Below, piece after piece: positions 8,737-16,672 of a stretch of DNA of 64,000 bases (the first letter of the stretch is position 1; every line of letters starts with the position of its first letter). Origin of the DNA: an uncultured Sulfurimonas sp. (GTDB lineage Bacteria; Campylobacterota; Campylobacteria; Campylobacterales; Sulfurimonadaceae); the NCBI RefSeq assembly GCF_963662755.1, contig NZ_OY759725.1, positions 744,001-808,000 of the forward strand, read 5' to 3'. Position numbers and translations under genes: made by a program. The notes beneath the pieces were generated by a model, which was not told where the DNA came from, did not search any database, and was given only the letters and a program-made list of their open reading frames with translations.

Positions 8737-8760
8737 TATCCTCATAAAAGAGGATATTTT
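8737..8760 (+). terminator. Rho-independent terminator after the FapA operon
   Basis: TATCCTC (8737-8743), loop ATAAAA, GAGGATA (8750-8756), then TTTTTATG and another T run. Seven paired bases followed directly by T's, 19 bases after the FapA-like stop codon. Confidence 0.75.
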
Positions 8761-8923
8761 TATGCTTTTTTTATACGGTTTTTCGTGTATAATATTATAT
8801 AAAAGTTATATATTACAAATTAAATACATATTAATGTAAACTAAATTGTGTATTAATATATAAATATAGTATATTTTAATAAAGTATATGTATATTTAAG
8901 TATATAAAACGTATACTTCTTTT
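8761..8923 (+). promoter_or_regulatory. Very AT-rich upstream region with AGTATAT iterons
   Basis: This gap holds almost only A and T. Three exact AGTATAT copies begin at 8868, 8883 and 8899, spaced 15 and 16 bases apart, and a GTATAC palindrome follows at 8911-8916. They lie directly before the small HTH gene. They may be operator sites for that protein or promoter elements. No tRNA or other RNA gene is visible. Confidence 0.4.
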
Positions 8924-9157
8924 ATGCAAATTGATGATCTATTTAATATTCTTCATAACTCATTAGAGTCTCAAAATAATGGAAAAAAAATATCTCTTAA
9001 AGATATGGCTAGTTCACTTGGGATATCTATGCGTACATATCAAGACTGGAAGTTGGGCAGAGCGAAACCTCAAGCTGCATCTATAGTCATGAAAATGTTA
9101 GGAAAGTTAGATGATGATGAGATTATTAGAGCTGTTAGAAAAATCAATAAACTTTAA
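8924..9157 (+). CDS. Small XRE/HTH-type DNA-binding protein
   Basis: A 77-residue, probably cytoplasmic, DNA-binding protein. The segment ISLKDMASSLGISMRTYQDWKLGRAKPQ is a good helix-turn-helix: DMASSLG, turn, MRTYQDWK, and the GRAKPQ cap seen in XRE proteins. A short helical tail could serve dimerisation. It is followed 14 bases later by another 77-residue gene, and preceded by AT-rich iterons that could be its own operator. The target genes are unknown. Confidence 0.75.
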   Translation: MQIDDLFNILHNSLESQNNGKKISLKDMASSLGISMRTYQDWKLGRAKPQAASIVMKMLGKLDDDEIIRAVRKINKL

Positions 9158-9171
9158 AAAGGTATAAGTAG

Positions 9172-9405
9172 ATGAGCGCATTGACTAAGCAAGAAAGAGA
9201 TTCCCTTGATGAATTGTTTTTATCTTTAGGAAAAAACAATGATAAGTACTCAAAATTAAAAGAAATATCATCTTTAATCTTGTCTAAAAACATAAGTTTA
9301 AATACATATAGGTTTCTCAAGATGGCTAAAATAGGACTTAAAGAGTCAAAATTATCGCAATTTATCACACTTTTTAGTAAAAAGAAGAAAAATTTAAGCA
9401 AATAA
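9172..9405 (+). CDS. Small protein of unknown function, co-transcribed with HTH gene
   Basis: A 77-residue, mostly helical, lysine- and serine-rich protein without membrane segment or signal. It begins SALTKQERDSLDELF and ends in a run of basic residues (KKKKNLSK). An AAAAGG site precedes the ATG. The tight spacing to the HTH gene suggests a two-gene unit in which it could be a partner or effector. I recognise no family, and it does not look like a known toxin. Confidence 0.55.
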   Translation: MSALTKQERDSLDELFLSLGKNNDKYSKLKEISSLILSKNISLNTYRFLKMAKIGLKESKLSQFITLFSKKKKNLSK

Positions 9406-9503
9406 ACTATAAAGTATCCATAGCTGAATTATTTTTGCAATAAGGTTTTTAGGTGCTTATGCTGAATAATTTCGGAAATCTTTATGAATCTAAGGGTAAA
9501 TAT

Positions 9504-9788
9504 ATGAACAAAGCTCAATTCGTTGAATTAGTACAAGCAAGTGGTGAGTACAAAACTAAAGTTGAAGCAGAAGCTGCAATTAAAGCATTTACAGAAGCTG
9601 TTACAACTGCTCTAGTTAAAAAAGAAGATGTTTCTTTAGTTGGTTTTGGTAGTTTTTCTGCTAGCCTTCAAAAAGGTAAAAGTGGTAAAGTTCCAGGAAC
9701 TGATAAAACTTATACAACTCAGGACAAAATGGTTCCTAAATTTAAAGCTGGTAAAGGTCTTAAAGATCGCGTTGCAGCTGGTAAATAA
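9504..9788 (+). CDS. hup: HU-family DNA-binding protein
   Basis: Nucleoid protein that bends DNA as a dimer. I start it at 9504 (MNKAQFVELVQ), where AAGGG stands 8 bases upstream and the protein begins like other HU proteins; the longer frame from 9453 adds 17 residues without family support. VGFGSF (GFGSF core) and the following beta-arm region GTDKTYTTQDKMVPKFKAGKGLKDRV are diagnostic. At 94 residues it is full length. It is closed by the terminator at 9796-9834. Confidence 0.95.
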   Translation: MNKAQFVELVQASGEYKTKVEAEAAIKAFTEAVTTALVKKEDVSLVGFGSFSASLQKGKSGKVPGTDKTYTTQDKMVPKFKAGKGLKDRVAAGK

Positions 9789-9795
9789 TTTTCTT

Positions 9796-9834
9796 AAACC
9801 CATTGCAGCCAAGGCGATGGGTTTCTCTCTTTTT
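9796..9834 (+). terminator. HU terminator that contains the next gene's start codon
   Basis: AAACCCATTGC (9796-9806) pairs with GCGATGGGTTT (9814-9824): 11 pairs including one G-U, loop AGCCAAG, then CTCTCTTTTT. The ATG of the downstream ATPase-like gene (9817-9819) is in the 3' arm. Confidence 0.8.
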
Positions 9835-11307
9835 AAAAAAAAATCAAACTTATTAAAATTTCAAAATTCACAATTAGTTAAAAAACTAAAAGAAGTTAGT
9901 AAAACTAACAATTTTAGCATCTACGAAAACATTACTATATATCATCATGCACAAAGTTATAATATTCCATTTTTGCTTGTTAATCCAAAAAAAGGCATAT
10001 ACTTATTTGAAGATCAAGAGTGGTCATATGATGATTTAAAAGATGCAACAATCTCCAAAGCAACTAATCAACAGACAAGCCATTCAACTCTAGCTTTTGA
10101 TAAAACACATAGCTTTATAAAACAAAAATTCAATGAACTTATTCACAATGACGGTATAGCAATATATAACTTTCTCTTATTGGAAAACATCAGTAGTGAA
10201 GAGTACAAATTTTTAGATAAATCATTTAAAGAACTACTTCCACAAGAAAAAATTATATTTAATAATTTACAAGAAGCTTCAATATTAGAAAAACTAGATG
10301 CGATACCTGAAATATCCGAATCTATACTTAAAGAAGTCGATATAATTGGTAATCTACTAGTACAATATTTAATATTTTCAAAAGACTCTACCATGCATCT
10401 AGCTAGCAATAAACAGATGCACTTTATAGATTCTATACCTGATTCTTTAGAAACTTTAAGTGGTAATGCCTATTCAGGAAAAACAAACGCTATTGTTTTA
10501 AAAGCAATTTTGATGATTTTAAAAAATCCTGATTTAAAAATCATAATCATAGAACCAACAACTTTAGCTTGCGACAAACTAAAGCAAAAACTTTTAAATA
10601 TCGTAGAATATGCAATTATAGAGATAGACCTTACAGCCATAGAAATCATAACACCCATAGATTTAGTCAATAGACACCTAAGTAAATTAAAAAAACCAAA
10701 TCTTGAAATAGTGCTTCATATTGATAAAAAACTAATGCAAAAAAAATTCAATGCAGCTGATTATATACTTTGTGATGATGCAAATCTTTTGTCTTTTGAA
10801 TTTATTACGTACTTAAAACATTTACAAAAAAACTCATTACTTCTGCTGGTAAATGAGATTACAGAAAATAAAGAATCAACTTATATTTTTGATGAAACTT
10901 TTAAAGATAAACAAATTGAAATAGTATTTAAGCAAACAAACGAATATGCTAAGTCTCTTCAAATTATTTCTCAACTTTTACAAGAAAACTCTTCAAGTGA
11001 CATTTTAGTAGTTAGTAACAATCTAACTAAAAGAAAACTCCATGATGATTTAGAGTTTTTTATCAAAGATAAAGCTGTTTTATTGGATAGTTCTAACAAT
11101 CTAATTTCTCAAGAGTTAGATAATCTACTTTTATCTTCATATACACAGATAAGTTCTATGAACACAAAGTTCATTATTTTGATGGATATAGCAGAGGCCT
11201 CACTAAACGAAGTTGAACATGCCATTAATTTAGCACAAGAAAAAGCTTATGTTTTATATGAAAATGAGAGTGAAAACATAAAAATATTAAAGGACATCCA
11301 TGATTAA
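9817..11307 (+). CDS. Degenerate superfamily 1 helicase-like ATPase with NERD-like N-terminus
   Basis: I start this 496-residue protein at ATG 9817 (MGFSLFKKKS); the frame is open further upstream but only by overlapping HU. Residues about 25-120 look like a NERD-type nuclease-related domain. SGNAYSGKTNAI is a Walker A like that of UvrD/Rep. YILCDDANLLS stands at the motif II place, with DDAN instead of DEAQ. The C-terminal AINLAQEKAYVLYE matches motif VI without its arginine. It is shorter than UvrD (650-750) and may be a degraded helicase or a regulator. It overlaps the cyclophilin gene by 8 bases. Confidence 0.6.
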   Translation: MGFSLFKKKSNLLKFQNSQLVKKLKEVSKTNNFSIYENITIYHHAQSYNIPFLLVNPKKGIYLFEDQEWSYDDLKDATISKATNQQTSHSTLAFDKTHSFIKQKFNELIHNDGIAIYNFLLLENISSEEYKFLDKSFKELLPQEKIIFNNLQEASILEKLDAIPEISESILKEVDIIGNLLVQYLIFSKDSTMHLASNKQMHFIDSIPDSLETLSGNAYSGKTNAIVLKAILMILKNPDLKIIIIEPTTLACDKLKQKLLNIVEYAIIEIDLTAIEIITPIDLVNRHLSKLKKPNLEIVLHIDKKLMQKKFNAADYILCDDANLLSFEFITYLKHLQKNSLLLLVNEITENKESTYIFDETFKDKQIEIVFKQTNEYAKSLQIISQLLQENSSSDILVVSNNLTKRKLHDDLEFFIKDKAVLLDSSNNLISQELDNLLLSSYTQISSMNTKFIILMDIAEASLNEVEHAINLAQEKAYVLYENESENIKILKDIHD

Positions 11308-11842
11308 AACATTGTTATCATTACTTTTAGTTTTATTTGTTAGCTTACAAGCAAATGAAAAAGATTCTCGCGTAATACTAGAGACTACTCAAGGCAATAT
11401 AGAGTTAATACTTTTTAAAGACATAGCTCCACTCGCTGTAGAAAACTTTACAACACACGTAAAAAATGGCTACTACAATGGAGTAGCATTTCATAGAATT
11501 ATCAAAAATTTTATGATTCAAGGTGGAGACCCAACTGAGAGTGGCAAAGGTGGAAAGAGCATCTGGGGAAAAGCATTTAAAGATGAATATAAAAACAAAA
11601 CTTTTAACAAAGCTGGAATTCTTGCAATGGCAAATGCTGGTCCTCACACAAATGGAAGTCAGTTTTTTATAACTACTGTTAAAACTCCTTGGTTAAATGG
11701 AAGACATACAATATTTGGTGAGATAACTAAAGAGTCTATGAACACACTTTCAAAATTAAACAATGTAGCAACATTTGGTAGAAGTGGTGCAGATAGACCT
11801 CAAGATAGACAAGAGATTATAAAAGCATATATTAAACAATAG
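11300..11842 (+). CDS. Cyclophilin-type peptidyl-prolyl isomerase, exported
   Basis: A 180-residue cyclophilin. Residues 1-18 form a signal peptide (LLSLLLVLFVSLQA), so it acts in the periplasm. The catalytic signature is complete: FHRIIKNFMIQGGDPT with the active arginine, NGSQFFITT, and WLNGRHTIFGE. AAAGGA precedes the ATG, and the start overlaps the upstream ATPase-like gene by 8 bases, so translation is probably coupled. The periplasm therefore has both this cyclophilin and the parvulin at 1308. Confidence 0.93.
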   Translation: MIKTLLSLLLVLFVSLQANEKDSRVILETTQGNIELILFKDIAPLAVENFTTHVKNGYYNGVAFHRIIKNFMIQGGDPTESGKGGKSIWGKAFKDEYKNKTFNKAGILAMANAGPHTNGSQFFITTVKTPWLNGRHTIFGEITKESMNTLSKLNNVATFGRSGADRPQDRQEIIKAYIKQ

Positions 11843-11864
11843 AGCTTTAATTTTAAAACTTTCT

Positions 11865-11899
11865 TTGTAATAATCTTGTAACCTTAATGTAGATATAAT
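11865..11899 (+). promoter_or_regulatory. Predicted pho box and -10 of pit
   Basis: TTGTAAT (11865-11871), AATC, TTGTAAC (11876-11882) is a direct repeat with an 11-bp period, the layout of PhoB sites. TATAAT stands at 11894-11899, 11 bases after the second repeat, which puts the repeats over the -35 position as in class II PhoB activation. A matching repeat lies before the PhoB-like gene at 58350. Confidence 0.6.
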
Positions 11900-11910
11900 T
11901 TTAAAAATTA

Positions 11911-11926
11911 TTACATAATGATTACA
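11911..11926 (-). promoter_or_regulatory. Second pho-box-like repeat in the pit leader, opposite orientation
   Basis: TTACA (11911-11915) and TTACA (11922-11926) again have an 11-bp period. On the minus strand this reads TTGTAATCATTATGTAA. It lies between the predicted transcription start of pit and its ATG. Confidence 0.4.
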
Positions 11927-11936
11927 AGAGGTAAGC

Positions 11937-13583
11937 ATGGAAATTCAAACTATAAAAAAGCTTGAAAAAGAGGCGCTTAAAAAAAGTGGAACAGATTTCA
12001 CAAGACTAGGTTTCGCACTTTTTTTTATGATTGGCGTTTTGACATTTAGTTTTTTAAGCAATGGTGGAATTTCAAACAATATGTTCCTAGCTGTTGCTGC
12101 ACTAATTGGCGCATATATGGCAATGAACATTGGTGCTAATGATGTGGCAAACAATGTGGGTCCTGCTGTTGGCTCAAAAGCACTAACTCTAACAACGGCA
12201 ATCATAATCGCAGCAGTTTTTGAAGCTTCAGGTGCGCTTATAGCTGGTGGAGAAGTTGTAAAAACTATTAAAAAAGGCATTATTGACATTTCTGCTTTTG
12301 GTGGAAATGCAGATCCTTTTATATGGGCTATGATGGCAGCACTTTTAGCAGCTGCCTTATGGCTTAACTTTGCCACTATGATGCGTGCTCCAGTCTCTAC
12401 TACTCACTCAATTGTTGGTGGTGTTATGGGTGCAGGTATAGCTGCGGCAGGTTTTTCTATAGTTTCATGGACTACTATGGCAAAGATTGCAGCATCATGG
12501 GTTATTTCACCTGTGCTAGGTGGGATTATAGCTGCCGCTTTTCTTTTTGCAATTAAAAAATCAATTGTATTTAAAGATGACAAAGTAAAAGCCGCTAAAC
12601 AATATGTACCAATATTTGTCTCTATTATGTCTTGGGCATTTGTTACCTATATAACCCTAAAAGGTCTTACAAAAGTATGGCCGCAAGTTGTTGAAATACT
12701 AAATATCCTACCTTTTGTTTCCATTGAAATGTCAGAGCATCCAGCCTTTTCAACAGCTTTTACTCTTGGTTTAGTTGCTGCTGTATTAGTCTACTTTTTA
12801 GTAAAAAGCAAGGTTTCTTCAAACACTACAACACTTGAAAACACTAAAGACTCTGTAAATACTTTATTTACTATTCCTCTTATATTTGCAGCGGCTCTGC
12901 TTAGTTTTGCTCATGGAGCAAATGATGTTGCAAATGCTATTGGACCTTTAGCTGCAATTAACGATGCAGTAGTAAATGGAGGCATCTCATCTAGTTCGTC
13001 TATTCCTTTATGGGTAATGAGTGTAGGAGCATTAGGTATTGCTTTAGGTTTGGCTCTTTATGGTCCAAAGCTTATTAAAACTGTTGGAAGTGAGATAACA
13101 GAACTAGATCAAATAAGAGCATTTTCAATCGCAATGGCAGCGTCTATTACAGTTATTATTGCTTCACAACTTGGTCTTCCTGTAAGTTCAACTCACATTG
13201 CGATTGGTGGTGTTTTTGGTGTTGGTTTCTTGAGAGAGTGGCTACACTTAAATGAAGTTGGCAGAACTATTGAAGACGATAAACAAGCGATTATTGATGA
13301 AAGAATAAATCTTAATGCATACAGTGCTGAACTTAAAACGCTAGAAGCAAAAGATGCAAAAAATCAAGAGGATTATGAAAGAATTGTTGAACTATATAAA
13401 TTTATAGCAGATGAAACAAAGCAGATTAAATTCGCTAAAAAAAGCATCAAAAGAACTAAAAAAGTTGAATTTGTAAAAAGAGAAGCAATCAAAAAAATTA
13501 TTACCGCATGGCTTGTTACTGTCCCTGCGGCAGCTATATTATCAGGGCTTTTATATTTTATGATAAAAGGAATTATGCTTTAG
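11937..13583 (+). CDS. pit: PiT-family inorganic phosphate transporter
   Basis: Proton- or sodium-coupled phosphate (or metal-phosphate) symporter in the inner membrane. The two family signatures are present as an internal duplication: MNIGANDVANNVGPAVGSKAL in the first half and AHGANDVANAIGPLAAI in the second, each followed by the S.THS/S.THI motif (PVSTTHSIVGG, PVSSTHIAIGG). About ten membrane segments are visible. Near the C-terminus there is a charged coiled-coil insert (about 440-520) before the last membrane segment. The gene has a predicted PhoB-controlled promoter. Its stop overlaps the convergent CBS-GGDEF gene by 4 bases (TTAG). Confidence 0.93.
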   Translation: MEIQTIKKLEKEALKKSGTDFTRLGFALFFMIGVLTFSFLSNGGISNNMFLAVAALIGAYMAMNIGANDVANNVGPAVGSKALTLTTAIIIAAVFEASGALIAGGEVVKTIKKGIIDISAFGGNADPFIWAMMAALLAAALWLNFATMMRAPVSTTHSIVGGVMGAGIAAAGFSIVSWTTMAKIAASWVISPVLGGIIAAAFLFAIKKSIVFKDDKVKAAKQYVPIFVSIMSWAFVTYITLKGLTKVWPQVVEILNILPFVSIEMSEHPAFSTAFTLGLVAAVLVYFLVKSKVSSNTTTLENTKDSVNTLFTIPLIFAAALLSFAHGANDVANAIGPLAAINDAVVNGGISSSSSIPLWVMSVGALGIALGLALYGPKLIKTVGSEITELDQIRAFSIAMAASITVIIASQLGLPVSSTHIAIGGVFGVGFLREWLHLNEVGRTIEDDKQAIIDERINLNAYSAELKTLEAKDAKNQEDYERIVELYKFIADETKQIKFAKKSIKRTKKVEFVKREAIKKIITAWLVTVPAAAILSGLLYFMIKGIML

Positions 13584-14914
13584 ACAAACATCTCGCATTT
13601 GACGCAATTTCTACCTGCGTCTTTTGCTAGATATAAAGATTTGTCCGCTCTACTTATAGCATCTTGCATATCTTCACCTTCTCTTATTTGTGCTACACCA
13701 AAACTTGCTGTGATATTTCCAACTATATCTATATCTGACTCTTCGATAATTTTTCTTAGTTTATTTGCAATTAAACAGGCTTGTTTTATATCTACAGTTG
13801 GAAGTAAGACTAAAAACTCCTCACCACCCCATCTGCATACTACATCAACGTTTCTAAGAGTTTTTAAAAGTACATGAGCAACTTGAACTAGAGTTTTATC
13901 TCCTGCATTATGTCCAAAAGTATCATTTACTTTTTTAAAATAATCTATATCTAAAATAATTAATGACATATTATTATGTCTTTGAATCATTGATTTATAT
14001 GATGAATTATATAGTTGAGAAAATTTATGTCTATTGTATAAACCTGTTAGAGCATCTGTTGAAGCTATATTTTCATACTCAATATTTTTATTTTGTAACA
14101 TTAAATTAATTTCACTTAATTCATCTTGATACTCTTTCATCAAAATAGCCCACTTAGAATAAGTAAGAGAAATCAACTCTTTTTGAGAAATTATGCCAGA
14201 TAAATATCCATTATCATCAACCACAATAGCTCTTTTAAAATTTTTATTTTTAATAAAAGTGAGAGCCTCTCTAATAGAAGAGTTTTTATGTATAGATTCT
14301 ACTGGAGATGACATATGTTCTTGTATCTCTACATCAAGATTAACTTTATTTTTAATCAATTTCATAATATCTTTTGTAGTAAAAATACCTATAGGCTTCA
14401 TATCTTGAACCACTATAACATTATCATAAAAATTATCTATCATATCTTTAAGCAAAGAAGAAATTTTTTCATTTTTATTAACCCACTTCATTCTACGTCC
14501 AAGTTTTAAAAAATCTTGCAAACGATAGTTATCCATTAGTGTTTCTGGATCTATATTGCTTGTTATGTCAGTGTGTGTAACAAGTCCATAAAGTGAATTA
14601 TCATCATTTACTACACAAATATATTCCATAGAGTTATTTAAATACTCAAGAGTATCTAAAATATTTTTATCTTTTCTTATAGTTGGGATTTTTGAAAGAT
14701 GCAACTCACTAAGCGGCATATTTACATCAACATATTTAGATTGAATATTTAGTATATCAATAATATTAATGATATAAAAGTTATTGAGATCTACTACAAT
14801 TATATTTCTATGTTCATTTTCAAACATTTTATTTATAGCATCATTAAAAGTTTTTTTGATATCTATAGAGACAATTTTGGTAGTAGCAATATCACAAATA
14901 TTTGGAAACTTCAT
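13580..14914 (-). CDS. Diguanylate cyclase with N-terminal CBS domains
   Basis: A 444-residue soluble protein that should make cyclic di-GMP. The C-terminal GGDEF domain (about 280-444) is intact: LTGLYNRH, LDIDYFKKVND and the active site RWGGEEF. RNVD, five residues before GGEEF, is a complete inhibitory I-site. The N-terminal 240 residues form about two pairs of CBS motifs (VVDLNNFYIINIIDIL, VVNDDNSLYGLVTHTDI, VVQDMKPIGIFTTKDI, VVDDNGYLSGIISQKEL), which usually bind adenosine nucleotides. This suggests c-di-GMP output tied to energy state. It is the last gene of the rppH-folP run, 8 bases after folP. Confidence 0.9.
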   Translation of the reverse strand: MKFPNICDIATTKIVSIDIKKTFNDAINKMFENEHRNIIVVDLNNFYIINIIDILNIQSKYVDVNMPLSELHLSKIPTIRKDKNILDTLEYLNNSMEYICVVNDDNSLYGLVTHTDITSNIDPETLMDNYRLQDFLKLGRRMKWVNKNEKISSLLKDMIDNFYDNVIVVQDMKPIGIFTTKDIMKLIKNKVNLDVEIQEHMSSPVESIHKNSSIREALTFIKNKNFKRAIVVDDNGYLSGIISQKELISLTYSKWAILMKEYQDELSEINLMLQNKNIEYENIASTDALTGLYNRHKFSQLYNSSYKSMIQRHNNMSLIILDIDYFKKVNDTFGHNAGDKTLVQVAHVLLKTLRNVDVVCRWGGEEFLVLLPTVDIKQACLIANKLRKIIEESDIDIVGNITASFGVAQIREGEDMQDAISRADKSLYLAKDAGRNCVKCEMFV

Positions 14915-14922
14915 GAAACTCC

Positions 14923-16065
14923 TTATATAGCATCTAGTGCTGTTTGTATTTTAATGGCTTGAATATGCTCAGCTACATCATGCACGCGGACTATAGATGC
15001 ACCATTTCTTATAGCTTCTAGATGCAAAGCTAATGTACCTGCTAGCCTATCTTTGGGTGATGATGTCGATATGGCATCTATCATCGACTTCCTAGATGCT
15101 CCTACTAAAAGAGATCTTTTTAAAGTTAAAAAATGTTCTAAATGCTTGATAAGTTTCAAGTTGTCTTTAAGACTTTTTCCAAACCCTATCCCTACATCCA
15201 AACTAATCTCTTTTACACCAAAACTTTCAGCTTTTTGTATTCTATGTTCAAAAAAATCATATATATCACAAAGAAGATGCTCATAGTTTGGATTTAATTG
15301 CATCGTTTGTGGAGTTCCCTGCATATGCATAATTATAGCATGGGCATCATATTGAGCAACAAGTTTGCATAGATTATCATCTGCTAAACCTGTAATATCA
15401 TTAACTATTTTAAAACCACTATCTAACGCCTCTTTAACAACTAGAGGTTCGTAACTATCGATGCTAAATTTAACTCTCTCATATAGTTTTTGTTCTTTAA
15501 TTATTTGAAGTATAGGTTTTACTCTTTGCAATTCTTCTTTAGCATCTACGCTCTTTGAATTAGGTGCTGATGAGACTCCGCCAATATCGATAATATCTGC
15601 GCCATCTTTTATCATTGTCTCAATTTTTTCAATAGCCTGATTTCCAAAAAATCTACTTTGTGAGAAAAAACTATCATCATTTGCGTTTATAACACCCATG
15701 ATTTCTACAGATGCACTTTTTTTGACTTTTAAAATATCTGATAATTTACCTGCTAATTCTCTAAGTCCAAAAGGTTGAGCCAACTCTTTTTTACTTAAAG
15801 CTTGTAGCTGTTTTGAAGTAGCTATCAAAATGCAGTTAACACTAGGTGTAATTGCTAAAATCGTCCCTCTAGGAACAGCTAAATCTGCACCTATTGATAG
15901 AGCATCTTGTTTTAAAATATTTGCAGCACCAACATGCAAATTTCTTATATAGATAATATGATGAGATATTTTTGAAGCCAAAATATTAACTCCGCCTCCA
16001 TCAACACCCAACTCTTTTAAATATTTTACTGCATCTATGTTATTTGATAATTTTTCAATTTGCAT
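14923..16065 (-). CDS. folP: Dihydropteroate synthase
   Basis: Joins p-aminobenzoate to dihydropterin pyrophosphate in folate synthesis; sulfonamide target. The core (about 125-380) shows MGVINANDDSFFSQSRF, the DIGGVSSAPNS loop, FSIDSYEP, VNDITG, HMQGTP.TMQ, and LLVGASRKS. The 380-residue length includes an N-terminal extension of about 120 residues, common in Campylobacterota FolP proteins. Its start overlaps holB by 11 bases. In H. pylori the same gene also follows hobA and holB. Confidence 0.93.
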   Translation of the reverse strand: MQIEKLSNNIDAVKYLKELGVDGGGVNILASKISHHIIYIRNLHVGAANILKQDALSIGADLAVPRGTILAITPSVNCILIATSKQLQALSKKELAQPFGLRELAGKLSDILKVKKSASVEIMGVINANDDSFFSQSRFFGNQAIEKIETMIKDGADIIDIGGVSSAPNSKSVDAKEELQRVKPILQIIKEQKLYERVKFSIDSYEPLVVKEALDSGFKIVNDITGLADDNLCKLVAQYDAHAIIMHMQGTPQTMQLNPNYEHLLCDIYDFFEHRIQKAESFGVKEISLDVGIGFGKSLKDNLKLIKHLEHFLTLKRSLLVGASRKSMIDAISTSSPKDRLAGTLALHLEAIRNGASIVRVHDVAEHIQAIKIQTALDAI

Positions 16066-16672
16066 CTATAAATCCCATAAGAATAAGAGCTAAAACACTT
16101 TGTGGTCTTGAGTTTAACTCTATAAGTCTATAAGCTTTATCAAAATTTTCAAGTTGAGCTTTTGAGAGTATAAGCATATCAACAACAGTAGCTCTATGAT
16201 AAAGCGCTTCGACAATAGCTTTTGCTTCATTTTTTGTAACTCGTGCATTTGTTTTTAAAAAGGCAAAAACAGCATCATAATTTAACTTTGCAAGATCAAT
16301 TTCACACTCAGGAGAGATATGTGAAACTTGACCTTTTTGTATAGGTAATCTTGAACGAACAGTTGGAAGTAGATTTGATTTTGTTGGAGTTATGATTATA
16401 AATTCTATATTTTTTGGAGGCTCTTCAAAAACTTTTAAAAGTGAGTTTTGAGAAACTGGATGAAATTCTAATGCACCTAGTATAATATACTTAGTTTGAG
16501 ACTCACTAATATAAGCTTCTGCTACAACAGCTTTTGCATGTTCTATAAGAAACTTCTCTTGAACAAAATCTACTACTCTGTGAGGTTTAAGTTCTAATTT
16601 TAGTCTTTGAACTTCAGATTCTATATTACTAGATATAAGGATGTGACCTTTTATCTCATCGTGATTGGACAT
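16055..16672 (-). CDS. holB: DNA polymerase III delta' subunit
   Basis: Clamp-loader subunit. I start at 16672 (MSNHDEIKGHILISSN), where GGGGA precedes the ATG; a longer frame from 16711 runs deeper into hobA. The product of about 205 residues is short for delta' (E. coli 334) but like other Campylobacterota. KYIILGALEFHPVSQNSLLKVFEEPPKNIEFIIITP matches the delta'/DnaX core with its LLK..EEPP motif and the TVRSRLPI arginine-finger (SRC-like) region. It overlaps hobA by 17 bases and folP by 11. Confidence 0.85.
   Translation of the reverse strand: MSNHDEIKGHILISSNIESEVQRLKLELKPHRVVDFVQEKFLIEHAKAVVAEAYISESQTKYIILGALEFHPVSQNSLLKVFEEPPKNIEFIIITPTKSNLLPTVRSRLPIQKGQVSHISPECEIDLAKLNYDAVFAFLKTNARVTKNEAKAIVEALYHRATVVDMLILSKAQLENFDKAYRLIELNSRPQSVLALILMGFIDAN

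Noticed and set aside
9640-9816. Longer N-terminus of the helicase-like protein
   Set aside because: It overlaps HU in another frame; the amino acids are a shadow of the HU coding sequence. ATG 9817 is the first start outside HU.
9825-9845. Phase-variable homopolymer tract
   Set aside because: Runs of A up to 9-10 are common in this AT-rich DNA. Phase variation in this phylum usually uses poly-G/C tracts, and none longer than 5 was found in the window.
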